Assembly (NCBI GenBank): GCA_900318085.1
Contig: ONJF01000011.1
Coordinates: 1 to 64,000 of the forward strand
Reading direction: 5' to 3'
Origin: an uncultured Bacteroidales bacterium
GTDB taxonomy: Bacteria > Bacteroidota > Bacteroidia > Bacteroidales > F082
DNA: 64,000 bases
Shown one piece after another: positions 1-6,934 of the stretch (the first letter of the stretch is position 1; each line of letters opens with the position of its first letter). The notes beneath the pieces were generated by a model, which saw only the letters and a list, made by a program, of their open reading frames with translations, made no database searches and was not told the origin of the DNA. The translations under genes were made by a program, and so were the position numbers.

Positions 1-58
1 AGCCGGCCTGTTGCTTGGTCAGCTCGTAGTTGGCGCGTGGGTCAAAGTTGGTGCTCAT
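1..58 (-). CDS. 5' end of an unidentified gene (truncated by window edge)
   Basis: An ATG on the minus strand opens a frame that runs off the left edge after 19 codons. The visible peptide begins MSTNFDPRANYELTKQ. Its 3' neighbour on the same strand would be beyond the window, and upstream lies a repeat-bearing spacer. I do not recognise a family from so few residues; it is called a gene only because the frame is open and follows an AT-rich leader. Confidence 0.45.
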   Translation of the reverse strand, partial: MSTNFDPRANYELTKQQAG

Positions 59-89
59 ATTATCTTATTTGTTGTATTTCAAATGATGC

Positions 90-137
90 GGCCCTTCGAT
101 GCTTCGGCTGAGCTCAGCAACCTCAGGCTCAGGGGCC
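90..137. repeat. Intergenic inverted repeat of the TTCGxCTGAGCTCAG type
   Basis: Outer arms GGCCCTT (90-96) and AGGGGCC (131-137) enclose CTTCGGCTGAGCTCAG and CTCAGGCTCAG. The core resembles the TTCGACAGGCTCA element found at 42289-42338 and 45144-45156, so it is probably a diverged member of that family. Confidence 0.5.
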
Positions 138-218
138 TCTTTCTTCAAAAAGAATCGGCTAAAATAGAAAATATTTGGATTGGTTGAGAAAAATGCGTTA
201 GAAAAATGTATTAAAATT

Positions 219-246
219 GCAGAGACGCGATAAATCGCGTCTCTAC
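219..246. repeat. 28-bp palindrome (GTAGAGACG family), copy 1
   Basis: Arms GCAGAGACGCGAT and ATCGCGTCTCTAC form a near-perfect hairpin 4 bp beyond the ABC transporter stop codon. It could also act as a transcription stop or mRNA 3' stabiliser for that gene. It belongs to the family with ten copies in the window. Confidence 0.85.
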
Positions 247-250
247 AGGA

Positions 251-2047
251 TTAATTGTTGTCTTCAATCGTCCGGGCAATCTTCTCGATATTTAGACTTC
301 GGGCCGAGGCATCGATGATGTCCTTGTAGATGCCGCCTTTCTTGTAGATGCTGTCGGGGTCGCCGTCCTCTTCAACACGGCCTTGCTGTAAGGCGTAAAT
401 GTAGTCGGCGTCGATGATTTGTGAGATGCTGTGCGAGATGATGATGACGGTGCGGTCTTTCTTAATGGCGTCGATGCTGTTCTTGATCTGCTCTGTGGCG
501 ATGGCATCGAGGCTGGCGGTGGGCTCGTCCAAGAAGATGATGGGCGGGTTTTTGAGGAACATGCGCGCAATGGCCACACGCTGCTGCTGACCGCCCGAGA
601 GGTCGGCGGCATTGTTGTTGAACTGCTTCGGCAGCTCCATCACCTGGTCGTAGAGATGCGACTTCTTGGCGGCTTCCACCACGTCTTCGTGGGTGGCGTT
701 GGGATTGCCGTAAAGGATGTTCTCTTCGATAGTGCCGTCGAAGATGTGGTTTTTCTGCAGCACGAGGCCGATGTTCTCGCGAAGGTACTGCGTGTCGTAT
801 TCGCGCAAATCCACACCGTCAAGGAGAATCTGGCCCACTTGTGGCTCATAGAACTTGTCCAACAGGTTGACGATGGTACTCTTGCCCGCACCAGAGAGCC
901 CGACCAAGGCGGTGATCTTGCCCGGGTCGATGGTCATGTTCACATCAAAGAGGGCCTGATTGCCATTGGGATAGGTGAAGTCGACATGCTTGATTTCAAA
1001 TTTGCCGTGAATCTTCTCGGGACGGTAACTGCCCGAAGGCTCCACGTCCTCCTTCGAATCGATGATGCTGAAGAAACCCTCTGCATAAATCAAGGCGTCG
1101 TTCACATCGTCGAAGATACGCTGCAGCTGGGTGATGGGCGCGATGACGTTGCTGAACAGCATCACGTGGTACATGATCTTACCGATGGTCATGCCCGGAT
1201 AGCCTATTAATACAAGGTAGGCCGTCAGGATGATGACCAACACGGTGCCCACCTGCTTCACGAAACTCTTCACGCCATTGTAATAAAACGCCACACGGCG
1301 TGTCTTCATCTGGTTTTCAGTCACTTGGTTCTGGATATCCAACTGCTTCTGGGCTTCAATCTTCTCACGGTTGAAACTCTTGATGACGTTGATGGAGTCG
1401 ATGATATTCTTGATGCCTTGGCTCTTGGTCTCCAAGTGGCCGCGCATCTCACGACGCCATCCCTTGAGCCGACGGGCCTGTCGGTAGGTAATCCAGAAAT
1501 AGACGGGCACGATGGCCAAGGCCACCAAGCCGACATACACATTGGCAATGAACATCAGTATCAAGGCCAAAAGGGCACTCGTGAACAAGGGCAACAAGTC
1601 GATGAAGAAGTTTTGCACCGTGCGTGATAGGCTGCTCACGCCTTGGTCGATACGGGCCTGGAGCTTGCCTGTGGCGTTGTCGCCCGTGTTGAAGAAGGCC
1701 ATCTTGAAGGTGAGCACCTTCTCGATGACGCTTTGTGCGAGGTCGCGACTGACGAAGATACGCATCCGCTCGCCAAAATAGTTCTGCGCAAAGGTGATCA
1801 ACGCCGAGAGGATTTCCTTGCCCAACAACACCACCGAAATCATAATCACGATATGAGCGGCGGCTTGGCCCCACTTCTCCCCTGCCGTGACCAAGCCATT
1901 CACCTGGTCGACCGTCCAGTCCAACACGATGGCGTTGACCTGGGCCATGAGGGAGCCCAAGAGGGTCAACAACAAAGTGATGAAGACCAACCACTTGTAG
2001 GGCTTCACGAATGGACTTACATTTTTAAAGAGCTGAAAGAGGTTCAT
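251..2047 (-). CDS. ABC transporter, fused permease and ATP-binding protein
   Basis: A 598-residue half-transporter of the exporter type, expected to dimerise in the inner membrane. The N-terminal ~320 residues carry about six membrane segments (first near residues 17-40). The C-terminal ATPase domain shows Walker A GLSGAGKST (near 384), the signature LSGGQQQRVAIAR (near 487), Walker B IIFLDEP and the following D-loop SLD. Length is normal for a lipid, peptide or drug exporter of this family; the substrate cannot be told from sequence. It lies 12 bp downstream of the RlhA-like gene on the same strand, so the two may be cotranscribed. A palindrome follows the stop codon directly. Confidence 0.9.
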   Translation of the reverse strand: MNLFQLFKNVSPFVKPYKWLVFITLLLTLLGSLMAQVNAIVLDWTVDQVNGLVTAGEKWGQAAAHIVIMISVVLLGKEILSALITFAQNYFGERMRIFVSRDLAQSVIEKVLTFKMAFFNTGDNATGKLQARIDQGVSSLSRTVQNFFIDLLPLFTSALLALILMFIANVYVGLVALAIVPVYFWITYRQARRLKGWRREMRGHLETKSQGIKNIIDSINVIKSFNREKIEAQKQLDIQNQVTENQMKTRRVAFYYNGVKSFVKQVGTVLVIILTAYLVLIGYPGMTIGKIMYHVMLFSNVIAPITQLQRIFDDVNDALIYAEGFFSIIDSKEDVEPSGSYRPEKIHGKFEIKHVDFTYPNGNQALFDVNMTIDPGKITALVGLSGAGKSTIVNLLDKFYEPQVGQILLDGVDLREYDTQYLRENIGLVLQKNHIFDGTIEENILYGNPNATHEDVVEAAKKSHLYDQVMELPKQFNNNAADLSGGQQQRVAIARMFLKNPPIIFLDEPTASLDAIATEQIKNSIDAIKKDRTVIIISHSISQIIDADYIYALQQGRVEEDGDPDSIYKKGGIYKDIIDASARSLNIEKIARTIEDNN

Positions 2048-2059
2048 CTTATCTAATTA

Positions 2060-3895
2060 TTATTGTTTTGTTTCTGTTGCACACACATACATCAGGCAAT
2101 TCCGACAGTCGAATTCGAGACGGAAGGTATGGTTCCCGTTACGGATAAACAAAGGCGTTGCCTTCTGTCCAGTTTCCTTGCTGCACATCCCGTTGGCATA
2201 GCGGATGCAATGGTGGCAGGTCATCAGATGGTCAGGGATGGCGTCGGGGTCTGTAGGGACGCACCGCGTGCGTCCGCATTGCGTGCGTCCGCATTGCGTG
2301 CGTCCGTTTTCATCGACGGACACATTCGATGTGTCCGTACAGCGAATTTCGCGGTTTTCACGATGATTTTCAATTAATGCATTAATCAGTTTTTCAACCA
2401 GTTGGCGTTTCATCTCACCGATGACGGAGGCAGGGATGAGGCGCGGCTCTGTGAATTGCAATTCCAGATTGACGGGATTGAACACCGTGTCGCCCCATTG
2501 CAGGGCCTTTTTCCGGATGTTTTCCGTGGCCTTCTCGGGGTTGTTGGCCGTGATTTTTTCAGATTGAATGCTGGTAGAGACGCGATTAATCGCGTCTCTA
2601 CAAACAGCGACCATTTCATAACCAGTTCCTGTTTCCTTCAATATCAAATCAATGTCAATCTTGCGGTTACCTGCCGAGGCATCCACCTGTTTTTGCCATT
2701 CGATGTCATAATTGCGGTAGATTTTCGCACCGCGATGTGCACCATGGGGTCTGTTTGTAGAGACGGTGTGCACACCGTCTCTACCTATATTCACGACATC
2801 AGCACGAAGGCCTATCAATTCATTGTCCTGGTTCAGGAAACACAGGCCGTCGCCGTTATGTAGAGACGTGCCATGGCGCGTCTCTACCTTAATTTCCATG
2901 CGTAGCGGGTTGCACCACACGACCTCGCCGATGTATTCGCCCATCGATTTAGGCGTGAAAGGAGCATCAATGCCCTTCTGCCGCCCGTTGATGAAGAAAT
3001 CGGTGAAACCCCGGTTGAACGATTTCTCCGGATTGACCTCAAATGTGGAGACGCGGCGCGCCACGTCTCTACAAGAGGATTGTATATATTCCGGGCGGCG
3101 TTCGAAAATTTCATCCAGTTTCTGACGATAGAACGCCGTCACATTCTTCACATAATCAGCGTCTTTCATCCTGCCTTCAATCTTGAAGCTGGTAATGCCT
3201 GCATCCATCAGTTCTTCCAGATGTGCGCTATTGTTAAGGTCTTTCAAGCAGAGCAAATGCCTGTTTTTGATCAGCACATTGCCATCTCCGTCAAGAAGGT
3301 CATAGGGGAGACGGCAAGGCTGGGCGCAGGCACCACGGTTGGCACTGCGGTTGCCTATATATTGGCTCATATAGCACTGCCCGCTGTGGCTGACACACAA
3401 AGCACCATGGACGAAGAATTCCAGCGGCACGGTGGTCTTCTCCCGAATCTCGCGAATCTGTTTAAGGCTCAACTCACGACCCAAAACAACTTGACTAAAC
3501 CCCAATTGTTCAAGAAGTTGCACCTTCTCCACGGTCAAGTTGTCGCATTGCGTGCTGGCATGAAGCGGGATGGGGGGCAAGTCGAGTTGCAGGAGCTGCA
3601 TGTCCTGCACGATCAGTGCATCGACACCGACGTTCCAGCAGTCGTAAACCAGCTGTCGGGCGCGCTCTAACTCATTCTCATATAACAAAGTGTTGAGCGT
3701 GACATAGACCTTGGCGTCAAACAAAGCGGCATGACGACAAAGGCGTTCGATGTCGGCCATGCTATTAGAGGCCTTCTCGCGTGCTCCAAAAGAGGGTCCG
3801 CCGATATAGACGGCATCGGCGCCATGATTAATGGCCGCCATACCCACCTCGGCATCCTTGGCGGGTGAAAGCAGTTCTATCTTCTTCACATTCAT
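2060..3895 (-). CDS. rlhA: U32 family protein, RlhA-like (23S rRNA hydroxylation), with repeat insertions
   Basis: A 611-residue U32 'peptidase' family protein. The region HGALCVSHSGQCYMSQ to RGACAQPC and the later SFKIEGRMKD block match E. coli RlhA (YdcP), which is needed for hydroxylation of a cytidine in 23S rRNA; conserved cysteines suggest the Fe-S-type centre of this group. The start ATG lies 4 bp past a TAATTTTG -7 element, so the message may have almost no leader. Odd: the frame contains four 28-bp palindromes at about residues 275-284, 336-345, 371-380 and 432-441 and an 88-bp compound repeat at about 519-548. They encode peptides such as CRDVARRVST and CGRTQCGRT, and no stop results. 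Function is probably kept because the frame is intact, but this is inference. Confidence 0.85.
   Translation of the reverse strand: MNVKKIELLSPAKDAEVGMAAINHGADAVYIGGPSFGAREKASNSMADIERLCRHAALFDAKVYVTLNTLLYENELERARQLVYDCWNVGVDALIVQDMQLLQLDLPPIPLHASTQCDNLTVEKVQLLEQLGFSQVVLGRELSLKQIREIREKTTVPLEFFVHGALCVSHSGQCYMSQYIGNRSANRGACAQPCRLPYDLLDGDGNVLIKNRHLLCLKDLNNSAHLEELMDAGITSFKIEGRMKDADYVKNVTAFYRQKLDEIFERRPEYIQSSCRDVARRVSTFEVNPEKSFNRGFTDFFINGRQKGIDAPFTPKSMGEYIGEVVWCNPLRMEIKVETRHGTSLHNGDGLCFLNQDNELIGLRADVVNIGRDGVHTVSTNRPHGAHRGAKIYRNYDIEWQKQVDASAGNRKIDIDLILKETGTGYEMVAVCRDAINRVSTSIQSEKITANNPEKATENIRKKALQWGDTVFNPVNLELQFTEPRLIPASVIGEMKRQLVEKLINALIENHRENREIRCTDTSNVSVDENGRTQCGRTQCGRTRCVPTDPDAIPDHLMTCHHCIRYANGMCSKETGQKATPLFIRNGNHTFRLEFDCRNCLMYVCATETKQ
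2253..2340. repeat. 88-bp compound palindromic repeat inside the RlhA-like gene
   Basis: The palindrome GGACGCAC-CGC-GTGCGTCC is followed by two tandem copies of GCATTGCGTGCGTCC and by a second palindrome CGGACACAT-TCG-ATGTGTCCG. Outer ends read GTAGGGACG and GTCCGTAC. It is read in frame as an insertion including the peptide CGRTQCGRTRC. Confidence 0.85.
2574..2601. repeat. 28-bp palindrome (GTAGAGACG family), copy 2, in frame in the RlhA-like gene
   Basis: Perfect palindrome with centre CGATTAATCG. In the host gene it is read as CRDAINRVST. Confidence 0.9.
2757..2784. repeat. 28-bp palindrome (GTAGAGACG family), copy 3, in frame in the RlhA-like gene
   Basis: Perfect palindrome with centre GGTGTGCACACC. 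It is read in the same phase as copy 2, giving GRDGVHTVST. Confidence 0.9.
2860..2887. repeat. 28-bp palindrome (GTAGAGACG family), copy 4, in frame in the RlhA-like gene
   Basis: Arms GTAGAGACG and CGTCTCTAC around TGCCATGGCG. It is read in a different phase from the other copies, giving VETRHGTSLH. Confidence 0.9.
3045..3072. repeat. 28-bp palindrome (GTAGAGACG family), copy 5, in frame in the RlhA-like gene
   Basis: Arms GTGGAGACG and CGTCTCTAC around a CGGCGCGCCA centre. Read as CRDVARRVST. Confidence 0.9.
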
Positions 3896-3899
3896 GCCG

Positions 3900-3907
3900 C
3901 AAAATTA
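3900..3907 (-). promoter_or_regulatory. Bacteroidota -7 element for the RlhA-like gene
   Basis: TAATTTTG on the minus strand fits the TAnnTTTG consensus. The ATG at 3895 is only 4 bp downstream, so transcription would begin at or inside the start codon region. Confidence 0.55.
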
Positions 3908-3938
3908 CGCTTTTTCAGTTCGATGCCGATAAATTTCG

Positions 3939-3946
3939 TATTTTTG
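3939..3946 (+). promoter_or_regulatory. Bacteroidota -7 element for the acyltransferase locus
   Basis: TATTTTTG, 21 bp before the ATG at 3968. It makes the upstream in-frame ATG at 3923 unusable as a start and marks the head of the plus-strand locus. Confidence 0.65.
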
Positions 3947-3967
3947 CAAGTTATTTTCATCCTGAAA

Positions 3968-5245
3968 ATGAAAAGTCGCATCCTAGTCATATTGTTCGCT
4001 TTGACGGCAGTCCTGCTTTTTGCCTCGATGCTCCAGCAGGCGACGGGGATGTTCCATTTCAAGGAACTGGACGGTGTGACCAAGGAGACACCCAAGCCAC
4101 AAGCCTCCTTCGCCAGTTTCTGCGACCGCAGCCTGCAAGACTCGACCGAGGCCTACCTCAAGCAACACTACGGCTTCCGCGAGCCATTGACCCGACTCCA
4201 CAACCAAACGCGATGGGCACTTTTCCGCTATTCCCAAGTGGAAGAAGACCAGCGCATCACAATTACATCCGACAACTGGATTTATGAGCCTTGGTCGGTA
4301 GAAGAATACTACCAAAGCCTTGCCTATCATCACGGTTACGACTCGGCGGCCATGGCAGCGGTTTTCGAGGCCGAAGCCCAGCGACTGCTGGAACTTCAAG
4401 AGTTTTTGAAACCTTATGGCACACATCTATTCGTGGCTCTTCTTCCCGGCAAAGAACAGATCTGTCCCGAGCACCTGCCCAAAAACGACCGCTATTTCGA
4501 GAAAAAGCAAATCACGGCCTATGACTTTTATGCCAAGCGATTAGAAGAATTGGGTGTCAACTACATCGACTTCAGCGCATGGTTTCAGCAACTGAAAGGC
4601 CACACTGACTACCCATTGTTCCCTCAAACAGGCACCCACTGGAGCAACCTCGCTGCCATTCATAGCGCCGACACCCTCATACGCTATATGGAACACCTAA
4701 GCGATTCTAATATGGTCAACATATTGATTGACAACACATTCAAGAGAACGCTTAAGCCTGATGCCGACCTCGAGAGCCTGATGAACCTCATTTGGCCTTT
4801 GCAGAAAGAGCCCAACTATTTGGCAGCAACAGCCTACGACTATGACACTACCGCTTGGCGACCACGGTTGCTTACCATCGGCGACTCGTTCTACTGGAAC
4901 ATCCTCAACTACACACCCGTAAGGGATGTTTTTGAAAGCGTCCCCTACTGGTATTATTTCAGCACCGCCTATTTTGATGATGAAGACCTTAAAGTGGCCC
5001 ATAAAATCAGCGACTTGGACGTGCTTCAAGAAGTCATCGATGCCGATTTCGTGATGCTCGCCTACTCCACCGTGTCGCTCTACAAAATGAGCAACGGGTT
5101 CAGCGAGACATTGTTGCAAGAGATTAAACAAAAACAAAGCAAAATAAATAATAAACACGAGACTGCGGGACGGCGAGACGGCGAGACGGTTCAGGGACCT
5201 TGTCCCGAAGTCCCGCGTCCCGAAGTCCCGAAGTCAAAAAACTAA
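3968..5245 (+). CDS. AlgX/DHHW-like SGNH-fold membrane-anchored protein, paralog 1
   Basis: 425 residues: an N-terminal signal anchor (about 1-24), then an envelope domain with the family motif HYGFREPLTRLHNQ, a THW motif (His224) and IGDSF (Ser307). AlgJ/AlgX-type proteins take part in O-acetylation of exported polysaccharide together with an MBOAT partner, here the gene directly downstream. The His-to-Ser spacing (83) is near-constant in all six paralogs. The Asp that precedes His by two positions in AlgX is Gly here. The start is set by the promoter at 3939. The last ~28 residues (from HETAGRRDGE) are encoded by an inserted inverted repeat and are unlikely to be functional. Unlike its paralogs it lacks the C-terminal helical module. 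Confidence 0.8.
   Translation: MKSRILVILFALTAVLLFASMLQQATGMFHFKELDGVTKETPKPQASFASFCDRSLQDSTEAYLKQHYGFREPLTRLHNQTRWALFRYSQVEEDQRITITSDNWIYEPWSVEEYYQSLAYHHGYDSAAMAAVFEAEAQRLLELQEFLKPYGTHLFVALLPGKEQICPEHLPKNDRYFEKKQITAYDFYAKRLEELGVNYIDFSAWFQQLKGHTDYPLFPQTGTHWSNLAAIHSADTLIRYMEHLSDSNMVNILIDNTFKRTLKPDADLESLMNLIWPLQKEPNYLAATAYDYDTTAWRPRLLTIGDSFYWNILNYTPVRDVFESVPYWYYFSTAYFDDEDLKVAHKISDLDVLQEVIDADFVMLAYSTVSLYKMSNGFSETLLQEIKQKQSKINNKHETAGRRDGETVQGPCPEVPRPEVPKSKN
5161..5235. repeat. Inverted repeat forming the 3' end of AlgX-like paralog 1
   Basis: Left part has CGGGACGGCGAGACGG with GGCGAGACG doubled; right part has CTTGTCCCGAAGTCCCGCG and TCCCGAAGTCCCGAAGTC. GCGGGAC pairs with GTCCCGC. It is read in frame as a proline- and charge-rich tail. 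Confidence 0.75.
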
Positions 5246-5249
5246 CAAT

Positions 5250-6707
5250 ATGGTATTCAGCAGCAACGTATTCCTACTCTATTTCATGCCAGCATTCTTC
5301 CTGGTGTATTTCCTCATGCCAAAGAAAATCCGCAACTATGTGCTACTGTTGGCATCGCTCATCTTCTATGCTTGGGGAGCGCCCGAGTTCATCATACAAT
5401 TGGTGGTTTCCACCATCTTGAACTTCTTGTTGGTCAAGTGGATGTGTGCTACCCAAAACATACGAGGACGCAAATGGCTTTGCGGCATCTCCATCGCCAT
5501 ACCACTCGGGCTGCTGTTCGTTTACAAATACGGCAACTTCACGATGGAGAACCTCAACGCCTTGATTAGCTTGACAGGACATGCGCCGCTGTCGTGGAAA
5601 CGTATCATGCTACCCATCGGTATCTCGTTCTTCTCGTTCCAGAGTGTCACCTACACTTTGGACACCTATCGTGGCGTCAACCCACCTTTGAAGAAGTTGA
5701 GCGACTACATGCTCTACATCACCATGTTCCCGCAACTCATCGCAGGTCCCATCGTGCGCTACTGCGACGTAGCTGACCAAATCCGCCAGCGTGAATCCAC
5801 CATGGCCGACCGCATGCAGGGCTTCTACCGCTTTGTCATCGGCTTGAGCAAAAAGATTCTCATCGCCGATGTTATTGGCCTCTGCGTCGACAAGATGCTA
5901 GGGCCTGCTGCACTCGATGCCTCGCAGGTAGGCGACATCATGACGCGCATTGCCACTCTAGACACAGGCACGGCATGGCTCGTGGCCTTGGCATATACCT
6001 TCCAAATCTATTTCGATTTCGCGGGTTATTCCGACATGGCTATCGGCTTGGGTCGCATCATGGGTTTCAAGTTCCCCGAGAACTTCAACAATCCTTACAA
6101 CTCTCGTTCCATCACAGAGTTCTGGAGGCGTTGGCACATGACGCTTGGCGCCTTCATCATGAACTACCTCTATATCCCGCTGGGCGGCAACCGCAAGGGC
6201 AAAGGACGTATGTACCTTAACCTGTGGCTCTGCTTCCTACTGTCGGGTTTATGGCATGGCGCCTCGTGGAACTTCGTCATCTGGGGCGCTTTGCATGGCC
6301 TCTTCATCTGCCTCGACAAGCTCTTCCTCGGCAAGGTGATGAAGAAAATCGGCACGGTGCCGTCGGTCATCCTCACCTTCATCACGGTTTGCGTCATCTG
6401 GGTGTTCTTCCGCATCGAGAACCTCGGCATGGCTTGGACTTTTGTCACCCGCATGTTCGCCTTCGACTTCAGCGGTTTTGTCTTCGAGGGCAACGCCATG
6501 GTATACACCACCCTGATTATCGCCGCCCTCTTCTCGTTCCTCACCCTGACGGGATGGGGCAAGAAGTTGGAACAAAAGGTCTACTATACCGACTACAGCG
6601 GACGCCAACATATCTGGGTGTGGATTATTGCCGCCTTCGCGTTCATCTTCTGTGTGGCTGCCCTCAATGCCACGAGTTTTAGCCCGTTCATTTACTTCAG
6701 GTTCTAG
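5250..6707 (+). CDS. MBOAT family O-acyltransferase (AlgI/DltB-like), copy 1
   Basis: 485 residues, polytopic inner-membrane protein with the two MBOAT signatures: FWRRWHMT (His near 295) and GLWHGASWNFVIWG (the family's invariant His, near 335). AlgI/DltB-type enzymes move an acyl group across the membrane toward an extracellular acceptor, usually passing it to an SGNH-fold partner. It starts 4 bp after paralog 1 and is followed by paralog 2, which fits such a pairing. It is very similar over its whole length to the second copy at 10716, including the shared opening MVFSSNVFLLYFMP, so the two arose by duplication. The acyl group and the polysaccharide are not identifiable. Confidence 0.93.
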   Translation: MVFSSNVFLLYFMPAFFLVYFLMPKKIRNYVLLLASLIFYAWGAPEFIIQLVVSTILNFLLVKWMCATQNIRGRKWLCGISIAIPLGLLFVYKYGNFTMENLNALISLTGHAPLSWKRIMLPIGISFFSFQSVTYTLDTYRGVNPPLKKLSDYMLYITMFPQLIAGPIVRYCDVADQIRQRESTMADRMQGFYRFVIGLSKKILIADVIGLCVDKMLGPAALDASQVGDIMTRIATLDTGTAWLVALAYTFQIYFDFAGYSDMAIGLGRIMGFKFPENFNNPYNSRSITEFWRRWHMTLGAFIMNYLYIPLGGNRKGKGRMYLNLWLCFLLSGLWHGASWNFVIWGALHGLFICLDKLFLGKVMKKIGTVPSVILTFITVCVIWVFFRIENLGMAWTFVTRMFAFDFSGFVFEGNAMVYTTLIIAALFSFLTLTGWGKKLEQKVYYTDYSGRQHIWVWIIAAFAFIFCVAALNATSFSPFIYFRF

Positions 6708-6772
6708 ACAAATGAGCAGATTTGGTTTGCATATTAAGTCATTATCCAAGGAAGAAACATTTCCCTTTACTC

Positions 6773-6906
6773 GTCATGGCAGACAAGGATCCGCCATCTC
6801 CTGCGCAAGAAGGATTACCTTTGCGTTCAGGAGATTGCGGATCAAGTCCGCAATGACTCCGCGGGTCAATCGCGGTTCTGAGACTGCGATGAAGCCCGCA
6901 ATGACG
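6773..6906. repeat. Compound inverted repeat in the MBOAT1-paralog 2 spacer
   Basis: GTCATGGCAGACAAGGATCC at the left and several arms of the type GGAGATTGCGGATCAAGTC / CCGCAATGAC at the right form multiple hairpins. The same family is present at 16776-16862 and 46027-46133. It fills most of the 227-bp gap; no gene is seen there. Confidence 0.75.
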
Positions 6907-6934
6907 GCTTGGTCTTCTTTTGGACAGTAAGAGC

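Noticed and set aside
431-1210. 259-codon plus-strand frame opposite the ABC ATPase domain
   Set aside because: The minus-strand frame has all ABC motifs in order; this one is its mirror.
6708-6934. Small gene in the MBOAT1-paralog 2 gap
   Set aside because: The open frames there are read from a compound inverted repeat and lack any start context.
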